Shown here: positions 9,406 to 17,836 of the stretch, piece after piece
How positions within the stretch are numbered: position 1 is the first letter of the stretch
How the letters are laid out: every line of letters begins with the position of its first letter
Origin: Acetobacter thailandicus
Lineage (GTDB): Bacteria > Pseudomonadota > Alphaproteobacteria > Acetobacterales > Acetobacteraceae
NCBI RefSeq assembly: GCF_011516655.1
Contig: NZ_WOSV01000008.1
Location: 47,671-111,670 of the forward strand
Length of the DNA: 64,000 nt
Reading direction: 5' to 3'
The notes under the pieces: model-generated
Databases searched by the model: none
What the model was told of the DNA's origin: nothing
Seen by the model: the letters and a program-made list of their open reading frames with translations, nothing else
Program-made: the position numbers and the translations under genes

Positions 9406-9482
9406 TGGCGCACCCGAAAGGACTCGAACCTCTAACCCCCAGATTCGTAGTCTGGTGCTCTATCCAGTTGAGCTACGGGTGC
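9406..9482 (-). tRNA. tRNA-Arg (anticodon ACG)
   Basis: The reverse strand folds into a complete cloverleaf. The acceptor GCACCCG pairs with CGGGTGC, the discriminator is G and CCA is encoded. The D arm starts TAGCTC, the anticodon stem CCAGA/TCTGG holds loop CTACGAA (anticodon ACG), and the T arm has GGTTCGAGTCC. A34 would be converted to inosine by TadA to read CGU, CGC and CGA. Confidence 0.97.
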
Positions 9483-9499
9483 GCCGTGAGGTGGGTTCT

Positions 9500-9505
9500 A
9501 TTATA
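9500..9505 (-). promoter_or_regulatory. -10 box of the tRNA-Arg promoter
   Basis: The reverse strand reads TATAAT about 18 bases before the mature tRNA 5' end, a plausible -10 element. No good -35 hexamer is seen at 17 bp spacing. Confidence 0.5.
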
Positions 9506-9541
9506 AGAACGGGGGTGTGGCAACCCCCTTTTTTTGTTTTT

Positions 9542-9997
9542 TTAATTAATATCGAGAAAATTTTTCCAGGCATTATGTTCAGGCCTGGTCAGAGTGATAT
9601 GAGCTCTGCATTCGGGGGTGCCGTAAACCCCCTCAAATGTTGTTCCTGAAGGGTGTGCTTCAAAAACTATCGGGAGGGGTTTGTGGGCTGCGTCTTCCAG
9701 CAATAACTGCGCATGATAATGTTGCGTGGCTTTATTAGGGACCCCGCGTAAAATTAAAGAGCCGGTGGCTGGCACGAAAACCATACGATGTGGTTCAATC
9801 TGCATAAGAGACTGAGCATATGTCGGGCAGTTATGCCCTTTTTCGGCAACAAGTGTCCCTACCCAGTCACCATACGGGTCGTTAGCGGCCAGAGAGGCCG
9901 CAGCAGCCGTGTGTGCCCAGGCTGAGCTGAGCATCAGGCCAGCCATGGTAAAGATTCGCCAGGATGAGGCTTTTTTTGAAACACGAAAAAAAGGCAT
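9542..9997 (-). CDS. Secreted protein of unknown function
   Basis: 151 residues. The N-terminus has a basic stretch and then a hydrophobic core (ending SSAWAHTAAAA), which looks like a signal peptide with cleavage near residue 33. A start at a later ATG (MAGLMLSS) is also possible. The mature part has two cysteines (in HNCPTYA and TPECRAH) that could form a disulfide, and a 'DPYGDWVGTLVAE' opening typical of small lipocalin-like periplasmic proteins. No family is assigned. It sits upstream of the tRNA, transcribed toward it. Confidence 0.65.
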   Translation of the reverse strand: MPFFRVSKKASSWRIFTMAGLMLSSAWAHTAAAASLAANDPYGDWVGTLVAEKGHNCPTYAQSLMQIEPHRMVFVPATGSLILRGVPNKATQHYHAQLLLEDAAHKPLPIVFEAHPSGTTFEGVYGTPECRAHITLTRPEHNAWKNFLDIN

Positions 9998-10235
9998 ATC
10001 TGAAGGTCTGTCCCGTTATGATTTGCTTAAGTGCTCTGCCAGATGTGATGTTTTTACAATCTGTCTTCAAGGTAACATCGCCACAGGTGGCAGGATTGTT
10101 TGGTTGTTGCGAGATATTGGGTGACGTCGTGCTGTTGTCGCTTTATATCGGCACAGAGTGCTGTGTTACATTATGTAATGCGGTTTTTTTGATCTGTTAT
10201 GCCGTTCAGGCCCCGACCAGAAAGACGAGTAGTCC

Positions 10236-11837
10236 ATGTCCGTTGATGACACCACGTCAGCCACTTCCGCCAGGCTGGATGAAACTTTGCACCAGGACCG
10301 GATCCTGATCCTTGATTTTGGAAGTCAGGTGACTCAGCTCATTGCACGACGTGTGCGTGAGAGTGGTGTTTATTGTGAAATCTGGCCCTTTACCGTTGAT
10401 CCTGCCCGTATCGTTGCTTTTGCACCGCGTGGAATTATTCTTTCCGGTGGTCCTGCCAGTGCGATCCAGGCAGATGCTCCACGTGTACCCGATGTTGTTT
10501 TTGAAATGGCGATCCCTGTTCTGGGTATCTGCTATGGCCAGCAGGCTATGTGTCTGCAGCTTGGTGGTAAGGTCGAAAGTTCTGACCACAGAGAGTTTGG
10601 CCGGGCTTTTGTTGATATTGTTGAAGATTGTTCTTTGTTTCGTGGGGCATGGGCCCGTGGTGGTCGCGAACAGGTATGGATGAGCCATGGTGATCGTGTC
10701 ACCAGTCTTCCTCCTGGTTTTCGTACTGTGGCAACCAGTGAAGGCGCACCGTTTGCCGTGATTGCCGATGAAGGTCGTCATCTTTACGGCGTGCAGTTTC
10801 ACCCTGAAGTTGTGCATACTCTGCATGGTGCAGCGCTGCTGCGTAACTTTACTCATAATGTTGCTGGTTGCTCTGGCACATGGACGATGGCTGGTTTCCG
10901 CGAGATGGAAATTGCCCGCATCCGTGAGCAGGTTGGCACAGGTAAGGTGATTTGTGGCTTGTCAGGTGGTGTTGATTCATCCGTTGCAGCTGTTTTAATC
11001 CAGCAGGCTATTGGTGATCAGCTGACCTGTATTTTCGTTGATCATGGTATGCTGCGTGCCGGTGAAGCTGAGGAGGTTATGGAAACCTTCCGTGGTCGCT
11101 TCAACATTAATCTTGTGCACCGTGATGCGTCTGATATCTTCCTGAAAGCTCTTGACGGAGTTACTGACCCTGAAGTGAAGCGTAAGACGATTGGTCGCCT
11201 GTTCGTTGAAGTGTTTGAAGAGGAAGCCTCTCGTCTTGGTGGTGCGCAGTTCCTGGCGCAGGGCACGCTTTATCCTGACGTGATTGAGAGTGTCAGTTTC
11301 ACAGGTGGTCCTTCAGTTACAATTAAGTCTCACCACAATGTTGGCGGCCTGCCCGAGCGCATGAACATGAAGCTCGTAGAGCCGTTGCGTGAGCTTTTTA
11401 AAGATGAAGTGCGTGCGCTTGGTCGTGAGCTGAATATTCCTGAGGTGATTGTCGGGCGTCATCCGTTCCCAGGTCCTGGTCTTTCCATACGTATTCCTGG
11501 TGCTATTACCCGCGAAAAACTTGATTTGTTGCGTCGTGTTGACACGGTATTCCTTGAGGAAATCCGTGCGGCAGGCCTGTATGATGCGATCTGGCAGGCT
11601 TTTGCTGTTCTGCTGCCGGTGCGCACGGTGGGTGTGATGGGAGATGGCCGTACATATGATCAGGCCTGTGCTCTGCGCGCTGTAACCAGCACGGATGGTA
11701 TGACGGCTGAAGTTTACCCGTTTGATATGGGTTTTCTTAACCGTGTGGCAAGTCGCATTGTAAATGAAGTACGTGGTATTAACCGTGTTACTTATGACAT
11801 TACGTCTAAACCACCAGGAACGATTGAGTGGGAATGA
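10236..11837 (+). CDS. guaA: GMP synthase (glutamine-hydrolysing) GuaA
   Basis: 533 residues, slightly long at the N-terminus (about 20 extra residues). It converts XMP to GMP using ATP and glutamine. The class-I amidotransferase domain carries the nucleophile in GICYGQQ and the His/Glu in VQFHPEV. The ATP-pyrophosphatase domain has the P-loop [10 protein letters not shown]. The dimerisation domain ends in the invariant PPGTIEWE. The last codons are a known integration hot spot for tyrosine-integrase islands, and an integrase relic does lie 0.3 kb downstream. The gene itself is intact. Confidence 0.97.
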   Translation: MSVDDTTSATSARLDETLHQDRILILDFGSQVTQLIARRVRESGVYCEIWPFTVDPARIVAFAPRGIILSGGPASAIQADAPRVPDVVFEMAIPVLGICYGQQAMCLQLGGKVESSDHREFGRAFVDIVEDCSLFRGAWARGGREQVWMSHGDRVTSLPPGFRTVATSEGAPFAVIADEGRHLYGVQFHPEVVHTLHGAALLRNFTHNVAGCSGTWTMAGFREMEIARIREQVGTGKVICGLSGGVDSSVAAVLIQQAIGDQLTCIFVDHGMLRAGEAEEVMETFRGRFNINLVHRDASDIFLKALDGVTDPEVKRKTIGRLFVEVFEEEASRLGGAQFLAQGTLYPDVIESVSFTGGPSVTIKSHHNVGGLPERMNMKLVEPLRELFKDEVRALGRELNIPEVIVGRHPFPGPGLSIRIPGAITREKLDLLRRVDTVFLEEIRAAGLYDAIWQAFAVLLPVRTVGVMGDGRTYDQACALRAVTSTDGMTAEVYPFDMGFLNRVASRIVNEVRGINRVTYDITSKPPGTIEWE

Positions 11838-11884
11838 TCTCACGTCTGGCATAGGTGGTATTGCCCGGCATGAAAGTGCCTTAA

Positions 11885-11915
11885 AGCCCGCAGAAATGCG
11901 GGCTTTTTTGTTTTT
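11885..11915 (+). terminator. Rho-independent terminator after guaA
   Basis: An 8-bp stem (AGCCCGCA 11885-11892 with TGCGGGCT 11897-11904) with a GAAA tetraloop is followed by a T-rich tract. It lies about 50 bases after the guaA stop. Confidence 0.9.
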
Positions 11916-12009
11916 GGGTCCGGCATTGTCTGGCACCAAGCGGTATCGCCAGGCAGCAACTTTTTATGGCATGGTGCATGGCACTGACTGAGTCTGATGC
12001 TATGTTTTT

Positions 12010-12054
12010 TATAGATACCATGTCAGGCACTCTATGGGTGTTATGGTATCTATA
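12010..12054. repeat. 12-bp inverted repeat upstream of the integrase relic
   Basis: TATAGATACCAT (12010-12021) is repeated in inverse at 12043-12054 with 21 bases between. A further ATGGTATC occurs near 12113. The repeats lie between the guaA terminator and the broken integrase, where integrase arm-type or regulator binding sites would be expected. Their function is inferred only. Confidence 0.5.
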
Positions 12055-12142
12055 AGAAGTAACTATATGAATAATAAGATTTTTAGCCAGTTATTTTAAT
12101 GGTTTTCAATCATGGTATCGCTGTTTGGAGTGCCACGAACTG

Positions 12143-12360
12143 ATGTTGACCGATACCAAAACTGCGCAACCTTAAGCCGACGGATAAGCTCTACAAGGTG
12201 AACGACCGCGATGGGTTGTACGTCGCCGTGACGTCTGCGGGTAGCATTTCATTCCGATACAACTACGCAATCCACGGCAGGCAGGAGACCCTGACCTTCG
12301 GGTGATATGGCGTTGGGGGCATCACTCTGGCCGAGGCGCGTGAGCAGCTGGGAGAGCCTA
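12143..12360 (+). pseudogene. Tyrosine integrase N-terminal relic (DUF4102 arm-binding domain)
   Basis: Conceptual translation gives MLTDT, then after one surplus A at 12158 the frame KLRNLKPTDKLYKV and later GLYVAVTSAGSISFRYNY, a TGA at 12303-12305, then GITLAEAREQLGEP. This is the N-terminal arm-DNA-binding domain of P4-type island integrases. It carries a frameshift and an in-frame stop. It is cut at 12360 by an IS5-type element, so the catalytic domain is absent. Together with its place just after guaA it marks the left side of an old genomic island. Confidence 0.85.
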
Positions 12361-13209
12361 GGCTCAGGACTCATTCTTTGAGATAGGAAATGAAGCTTGC
12401 TGCGATATGGATTGCAGACATGAAGGTATGAGCGCAGCGGTCGTATCGTGTTGCCACCCGTCGCCAGTCTTTGAGCTTTGCGAACATGTTTTCGATCAGA
12501 TGGCGCTTTTTATACAGATGCCAGTCGTAAGGTAGTTTTAATTTTCGGTTTTTCTTCGGCGGAATACAGGCTGTGATAGTGCGTTCTGCAAGCCATAACC
12601 TGATCCTGTTGCTGTCATAACCTCTGTCCCCGATGATTTCTTCTGTCTTGTCGGGGAGATCTGCCAGCAGCACGTCCGCGCCTTTGAAGTCACTGACCTG
12701 CCCTGCAGTCAGATAAAGTCGGACTGGTCGCCCCTGATCATCGGCAAAGGGCATGAAGTTTTGAGTTCAGACCGCCTTTTGTGCGTCCGGTATGGCGGGG
12801 AAAAGCCCCTTTTTGAGAAGGGACGCTGCCGTTCTGTGCGCTTTAAGGTGCGTCGCATCGATCATCAGGCGCTTCGAACTGCCCGCCTGTTCTGCCAGGG
12901 TTTTAAAGATCCTGTCAAAGACACCCAGGCGGCTCCACCGGATAAAGCGATTATATAAAGTCTTGTGCGGGCCATACGCTTTGGGAGCATCTTTCCACTG
13001 AAGCCCGTTGCGGATCACATAAACGATCCCGCTCAGAACACGTCGGTCATCCACACGGGGCATGCCGTGCGCCAGAGGAAAAAACGGCTCAATCCGCTTC
13101 ATCTGACGTTCAGACAACAAAAATACATCACTCACAGGCTCATCCCCCATCGGTAAGCCTGTGAATCACAATCTCTCGCTCAGTTCAATAAATTAACAGG
13201 CCCTGAGCT
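12361..13209 (-). mobile_element. IS5-family (IS427-group) insertion sequence, full-length copy
   Basis: About 849 bp. The ends are imperfect inverted repeats: GGCTCAGGAC at 12361 and, reading inward from 13209, AGCTCAGGGCC. TA flanks both sides and may be the target duplication. It carries a split transposase on the minus strand. It truncates the integrase relic on its left. Two more pieces of the same element lie at 16217-16670 (inverted) and 21549-21643. Confidence 0.85.
12371..13150 (-). pseudogene. IS427-group transposase, in two segments
   Basis: The N-terminal segment (13150-12767, 127 residues) has the HTH region ERQMKRIEPFFPLAHG and the first catalytic Asp in LMIDATHLKAHRT. The C-terminal segment (12754-12371) carries DLPDKTEEIIGDRGYDSN (second Asp) and the Glu-containing KKRHLIENMFAKLKDWR. 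The two are in the same frame but separated by a TGA. The expected linker (GRTKGGLNSKLHAL) reads in a different frame between them. This implies two compensating indels or a frameshift-expressed element. IS427-type elements can use programmed frameshifting, so activity cannot be excluded, but decay is the simpler reading. Confidence 0.75.
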
Positions 13210-13503
13210 TAAGTGCCATTTTGTCAGCGAATATAATTCTCAAAGAAATATTTTATTAGAAAAGCCCCGTTCAAAGAATGAATGGCTCGATCTGATAGCT
13301 TCATGGAACGCTTTTCCATCGAGCAGTTAACTCATTTTATAAAAAATCATCTCAATGACAGATCAAAAACTGTTCAGAAAAAAGAGCCTGTAAAAACCTA
13401 TACCGTGTTGTTATAACTGTACGGGGTACAAAAAGACTACAACGTAGCTACGTCAGGGATATAATTGTATCGTTCACACATATTTTTCTATCTGGATAAT
13501 CAT

Positions 13504-13596
13504 ATGATGAACATCCGTTATACCTATCAGCAGCTTGCAGAGCAGTGGGCTATAACTGTTCCGGCCGTTAAACAAAGAGTCAGGCGATCAGGGTGA
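13504..13596 (+). pseudogene. Short helix-turn-helix fragment
   Basis: Thirty residues: YTYQQLAEQWAITVPAVKQR followed by VRRSG and a stop. The pattern 'YTYqeLAe.wgis..AVKqrarR.gW' is an HTH found at the start of longer DNA-binding proteins in Acetobacteraceae accessory DNA. Here it stops after the recognition helix. The fragment lies in a 700-base A+T-rich stretch (13210-13907) that otherwise shows only scattered broken frames. Confidence 0.4.
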
Positions 13597-13712
13597 AAAA
13601 TATGGAGTGAAGTAATAAAAACAGTAGTTTATGATTTTGAGAGTAATGAAGAAGAAATATATTATTTTTAAAAAAAATTATAATATTGTAAATGAATTAT
13701 CAATTCATTTAG

Positions 13713-13904
13713 ATAAAATGGAATCATAGAAAAGATCTCAAAACTAAGAATTTTTTAGAACCCTCCAGGTTACAGTGCAAATTTTGCACAATAGGGAATG
13801 AAGATATAAGAAAAATACCTCATAGACTTGAAGAATATCGGCATATTATCAGGTTGATTTTATTAGGATTGCCTTCTGAAGAGGCTGGATACAGAGAAAG
13901 TTAA
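13713..13904 (+). pseudogene. C-terminal fragment of a possible toxin
   Basis: An open frame without a start codon encodes about 63 residues, including LQCKFCTIGNEDI (a CxxC pair) and HRLEEYRHIIRLILLGLPS. The stop lies three bases before the ATG of the next gene. A toxin tail whose stop abuts an immunity-like start is the usual arrangement in polymorphic toxin cassettes. I do not recognise the domain; the role is an inference from arrangement and A+T-rich composition. Confidence 0.35.
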
Positions 13905-13907
13905 ATT

Positions 13908-14522
13908 ATGACATCAATGAATAAATTATTTGATGAAATGGGATATGGAGTCTGGGATGTTGTAACATCTCTTTTTAATGGAATATTAAGAACTCTTGAT
14001 GATATTGCTCCATATACATCATGGGGGGATTTAAATCCTGAAAGAACATATAATCAAGTAAAAATTAATGATGAAGAAGATAAACGAGCTTGGGAAATTT
14101 TTAAAAAAATAATTAGAGATAGAAATCAAATTATAAAAACATTAAAAAAAATCATTGAATATAAAATTAAACATATGAACTATCAAAAATTTAAAGAAAT
14201 TGAAGATAAGATGGAAGAAAAAGGGGTTAAATTTGCCACAAAAACACAACTTAATAGAATAATAACTGATAAAATATTAATGTATATTATTAATGATGCA
14301 TCAGTATCTCTTACTATAACAAGAATTTGTTCTATAGGAGCATCAAGCATGTTAATGATTATTAATATACAAGGGTTACTTCAAACAGCTGCCAATGCAT
14401 CTCATCGTCTTAGATTAAAAGATCCTGGACTTTGGTATCAGCTTTCCACAGATGGTTCTGATATGATATATTTCATATTTGAGGATAGTTTTGAACAATT
14501 AAATACCATTGTTGAGAAATAA
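13908..14522 (+). CDS. A+T-rich protein of unknown function, possible immunity or effector
   Basis: 204 residues, with codon use far more A+T-rich than the core genes. I do not recognise the family. Residues about 55-105 are very rich in Lys, Glu and Ile and probably helical. A hydrophobic stretch near residues 130-160 (SLTITRICSIGASSMLMI and following) could insert in a membrane or form a core helix. The tail is acidic. It begins three bases after the toxin-like fragment and is followed nine bases later by a small membrane protein, so the three look like one transferred cassette. Whether it is an immunity protein for the broken upstream gene or an effector whose partner is the 66-residue membrane protein cannot be decided from sequence. 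Confidence 0.6.
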   Translation: MTSMNKLFDEMGYGVWDVVTSLFNGILRTLDDIAPYTSWGDLNPERTYNQVKINDEEDKRAWEIFKKIIRDRNQIIKTLKKIIEYKIKHMNYQKFKEIEDKMEEKGVKFATKTQLNRIITDKILMYIINDASVSLTITRICSIGASSMLMIINIQGLLQTAANASHRLRLKDPGLWYQLSTDGSDMIYFIFEDSFEQLNTIVEK

Positions 14523-14531
14523 ATCATTAAA

Positions 14532-14732
14532 ATGATAAAAAAAACATTGAAATCATTAAAAGAATTTTTATTGTCAATTTTAATAGGGTTAGTAACTTTG
14601 GTTACTACATTTTTTATGTTATATACAGCAGCTTTTTTTGATGGATGGAAGAAATTTTTTCTTCCTTTAATTGTTTTTTTATTAGGTTGTTTAATTTATG
14701 TAATTCTAGATTATTATAGAAAAAACGATTAG
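14532..14732 (+). CDS. Small two-helix membrane protein in the A+T-rich cassette
   Basis: 66 residues with two predicted membrane helices (about residues 14-36, LLSILIGLVTLVTTFFMLY, and 42-60). The termini are basic, so both are probably cytoplasmic. It starts nine bases after the preceding stop. Small double-spanning proteins of this kind often act as immunity proteins against membrane-active toxins. No homology is recognised, so that role is a hypothesis. Confidence 0.5.
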   Translation: MIKKTLKSLKEFLLSILIGLVTLVTTFFMLYTAAFFDGWKKFFLPLIVFLLGCLIYVILDYYRKND

Positions 14733-14914
14733 ATTTTTTTTACTACATATTTTCTCTTAAAAGATTTTTTTGTTCCTTGTTATAACTATATTATTTATTT
14801 TTCAGTCATTACTAATGTCTTATAATTTTCTAAAAACTCTGTCTAGGGTTTTTAAAGCGGGTTCAAAACTTCTTTTTTGACTGATGATTATAGTCTCGAA
14901 GGAGCTATAGATAA

Positions 14915-15388
14915 ATGATAATAAAAAATTTTCATTTTAGAGAGTATTGTTTTTTTTCTTTCTGCTTTTTGTTTGATTTTAGGCGCACTATTACATGTAA
15001 GTGCCTGGTTGGCTGGACCTGAGTGGATGGCTGAATTAGGTGCTCCACCGTCCATAGTTTTATCTACAGCTGCAAGAAGTTATCTGGCAATATTAGTGAC
15101 CTTAGGTATTACTTTAATTCTTTGTATTCTGTCTTTGTGTTGCGTCTTAATCGCCCGTAATTCAAAAAAAATATTTTAATTCGTATATTACTAACAGTAT
15201 GGGAAATTATGTGCTTATTACGAGGCTCTATAGTTTTCCCTGTTATCATTACTGGAAAAAAAGATTGGTACACGCTATTTGGTAATTTTTCTATTGCAGG
15301 ACAATGGTTTGCAACAGAAAGTATGGCCGTTCTTATAATTGGAATTTTAATAAGTATAGGCCTCGTATTACCTGGAAAATGCACATAG
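14915..15388 (+). pseudogene. Broken four-helix membrane protein
   Basis: An ATG at 14915 behind GGAG opens the gene, but the A-run at about 14921 shifts the frame to one reading FILESIVFFLSAFCLILG. That frame runs to a TAA at 15177. Near 15177 the frame must shift again to continue with IRILLTVWEIMCLLRGS and later AVLIIGILISIGLVLP, ending at 15386-15388. The joined product would have four membrane helices. The disruptions are one- or two-base and homopolymer-associated, so sequencing error should be considered. Family not recognised. Confidence 0.55.
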
Positions 15389-15499
15389 GTTGACAACTCA
15401 TTTAGTATAAGGTTTCTCATGCTATGAGCGAACTTTATAAATTATTGTTTTACGCTTCCATAGAGAATATATTTTTCAATAAAAATTACATTAAGATAA

Positions 15500-15932
15500 T
15501 TATTCTTTTATTGAATTTATAATAAGCTCTTCAGGAGTTTCATATCTTTCAAATACATCGTAACATATTGGATCAACAACTTTCTACTCTTTATTTTTAA
15601 TATTATAAACAAAATATGAAACATCATCTATTTTACCAAAAAATATACTCTCCATTATTATTTTCTTTGAATAGTTTGTTTGCTTCAATAAAATAATCAA
15701 TAAAAGATCTAGATACTTCTCTTCTTCTGCCTGCTATATAGAAATTTAATCCGTTTTCACTAATGCCATCAGACCTAAGTCAAATATCTGGCCAAATTTT
15801 AGGGAGAGTAATCTTAAATTTTTTTATTAAATAATCATTTACGATATTAATATCTTCTTGTGTAGCAGGTGGCTCTGCACATCCTCTTTGCTTATCGATT
15901 TTATCTAAAAGTATTGAAATTTCAGGAATCAT
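15500..15932 (-). pseudogene. SUKH (SMI1/KNR4)-type immunity protein pseudogene
   Basis: The minus strand from ATG 15932 reads MIPEISILLDKID, then FKITLPKIWPDI, an in-frame TGA, then LRSDGISENGLNFYIAGRR. After a one-base shift it continues GKIDDVSYFVYNI, a TAG, and DVFERYETPEELI. The pattern 'LP..yPd.lrlsdGi..NGl.fY' and the ERYETPEEL ending fit the SUKH immunity superfamily, which protects against nuclease toxins. Two stops and one frameshift make it a pseudogene. Its ATG overlaps the stop of the HNH frame (TAATG), the expected toxin-immunity coupling. Confidence 0.65.
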
Positions 15933-16216
15933 TAATTCTCTCCTTTCGAAAATGTAGCAGATAAATTATTTGATGGTGGCCATATAAGATATCCTTTACG
16001 TGGATAGGGCCACTCAATTAAGCGACTATCTCCATGTATCATACCTTTTGTTGTTAAATTTTGATAATTTGTAAGTAACTTATGCTCTGGATTTTTTCTC
16101 ATAAGAATAAGATTTGACGAATTATTTGTACCGCCATCATCTAAAGGCTCTATATGATGAAGATCATACCTTTCGGGATTTAATCCATTTTTCATTCTTG
16201 ATATATCATTCCTGCT
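15932..16216 (-). pseudogene. HNH nuclease toxin domain, 5'-truncated by an IS
   Basis: About 95 residues remain. The core RYDLHHIEPLDDGGTNNSSN followed by LILMRKNPEHK is an HNH/ββα-metal motif: the His pair, a downstream Asn and a closing His. The C-terminal part is rich in Trp, Pro and Tyr. The open frame continues upstream into IS sequence at about 16217, where the residues are just antisense of the transposase. So the true N-terminal delivery part of the toxin has been lost. HNH domains of this type form the C-terminal warheads of polymorphic and contact-dependent toxins. Its partner is the SUKH-like pseudogene immediately downstream. Confidence 0.7.
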
Positions 16217-16670
16217 TAAAAAAGGGGCTTCCCCCCCATACCGGGCGAACCAAAGGCGGTCTGAGCTCAAAACTTCATGCCCTTTGCCGATGATCAGGGG
16301 CGACCAGTCCGACTTTATCTGACTGCAGGGCAGGTCAGTGACTTCAAAGGCGCGGACGTGCTGCTGGCAGATCTACCCGACAAGACAGAAGAAATCATCG
16401 GGGACAGAGGTTATGACAGCAACAGGATCAGGTTATTGCTTGCAGAACGCACTATCACAGCCTGTATTCCGCCGAAGAAAAACCGAAAATTAAAACTACC
16501 TTACGACTGGCATCTGTATAAAAAGCGCCATCTGATCGAAAATATGTTCGCAAAGCTTAAAGACTGGCGACGCGTGGCGACACGATACGATCGCTGTGCT
16601 CATACATCCATGTCTGCAATCCATATCGCAGCAAGCTTCATCTTCTGTCTCAAAGAATGAGTCCTGAGCC
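16217..16670 (+). mobile_element. Truncated second copy of the IS427-type element
   Basis: It is nearly identical to the transposase-C-terminal half of the element at 12361-13209, but in inverted orientation. It contains the intact C-terminal reading frame 16277-16660 with GDRGYDSN and IENMFAKLKDWR. The right end GTCCTGAGCC at 16661-16670 is the terminal repeat. The 5' half is missing, so this copy cannot move alone. Confidence 0.85.
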
Positions 16671-16683
16671 TAGATAAGGAATG

Positions 16684-16717
16684 AGACCTCTGCGCGACAC
16701 TGCAGAGGTCTTTTTTT
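16684..16717 (+). terminator. Orphan Rho-independent terminator at the island's right edge
   Basis: A 9-bp stem (GACCTCTGC 16685-16693 with GCAGAGGTC 16702-16710) is followed by seven T. No forward gene ends just before it except the IS remnant. It may be the original guaA terminator, displaced when the island inserted. Confidence 0.75.
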
Positions 16718-16859
16718 ACAACAGGTAAAGAATCTTCATCCCCCTCTTTTCCCATGGTTCTGAGCAGCCTATGCTCAGCCCAGATGTTCATTTTTCCTGT
16801 TTGCAATACAATCTGATATTGCAATGTTGCCCAAATCACTGTGTCTGTCTGGAGACAAG

Positions 16860-17747
16860 ATGTCACGTGCTCTCTCTGCCATAGCCCTGCTGGTACCCCT
16901 GTTTCTGACAAATTGTGCCAGTCGGCCAGATCAGGAGCACTCTGCCACAACCGCCGGGGCAGGATCATCTTACAGCTACAACCCTCATGTGCCAGATTTT
17001 GCGACGCACAATTTTGAGCCTTTTAACCGCCAGGATGTCGTCGCTATCGCTTTACGCGAATGGCGCATGTTTGGCAGCCCGGTCAATGATGATGACCCGA
17101 CTACACGCCCTGAACCACAAAATGCTTCCCTGAAGCCCGAGCGCACCCCCGGCCTGTGGCAACGCGTTGGCGAATACTGGTGGGTAGGTATTGATCCTGA
17201 CTCAACAGAAACAGCATGGACCGGCAAACACGATGCCAGCGGCCGAATGACAGACTTTGTGCATGATGGCGACTATGCCTGGTCAGCAGCCTTTATCTCC
17301 TATGTGATGCGTATTGCCGGGGCAAATAACCGCTTTCCCTACTCGCCTAACCACGCCACTTATATCAATGCCGCAGCTTCGGGGCAGTCACCTGTTTTAC
17401 GGGCACAGGACCCAGCGCGTTATGCTCCCAAGCCTGGTGACCTGGTATGTGTCGCACGAGGCAAAGCAAAATCTCTCATTCGCTACTCCAGCCTGCCAAC
17501 CTCTTATGGTTTCCCCGCCCATTGTGGTTACGTTGTCGCCACCAACCAGCAGGGGCAGCCTTTTGGCCATCAGCTGAGCACAATCAGTGGCAATATCGAC
17601 GACAGCGTTGCGCTGACTCATGTACCAACAGACACTGAGGGGCACATAGCCGCACCATCAGGAAAAAGCTATGATGAGCGCTACCCGTGGTGTGTTGTAC
17701 TGGAAGTGCTGTATGACGCTGAAGCAGAACCGGATGCTGGCAGGTAA
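16860..17747 (+). CDS. DUF2272 domain lipoprotein
   Basis: 295 residues from ATG 16860 behind CTGGAGAC; an in-frame ATG at 16824 would hide the leader. The N-terminus MSRALSAIALLVPLFLTNC is a lipoprotein signal with lipobox LTNC (Asn before Cys is unusual). The mature part matches DUF2272. Family-like segments are FAWSAAFIS-type (YAWSAAFISYVMRIAG), PYSPNHATYI and a PKPGDLVCVARG motif that resembles CHAP/NlpC-like cysteine peptidase folds, although catalysis has not been shown for the family. It is expected at the envelope. It stands alone between the island and cysK. Confidence 0.85.
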   Translation: MSRALSAIALLVPLFLTNCASRPDQEHSATTAGAGSSYSYNPHVPDFATHNFEPFNRQDVVAIALREWRMFGSPVNDDDPTTRPEPQNASLKPERTPGLWQRVGEYWWVGIDPDSTETAWTGKHDASGRMTDFVHDGDYAWSAAFISYVMRIAGANNRFPYSPNHATYINAAASGQSPVLRAQDPARYAPKPGDLVCVARGKAKSLIRYSSLPTSYGFPAHCGYVVATNQQGQPFGHQLSTISGNIDDSVALTHVPTDTEGHIAAPSGKSYDERYPWCVVLEVLYDAEAEPDAGR

Positions 17748-17836
17748 CACAAACTGACTTTTGCAGTTTTCTGTTGAAGTCACCTGCACGCGACCCTACC
17801 TATGACTTCGTCGGAACTCTATTAAGGTGTAACCAG

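Noticed and set aside
9511..9535. Hairpin plus T-run looking like a forward terminator
   Set aside because: No forward gene ends here; it lies just upstream of the tRNA-Arg -10 region on the opposite strand. Its role is unclear.
16217..16270. N-terminal residues of the HNH frame as part of the toxin
   Set aside because: They are antisense of the IS transposase and simply extend the open frame.
12000..16700. Intact prophage or integrative element
   Set aside because: No intact integrase, structural, replication or transfer gene is present.
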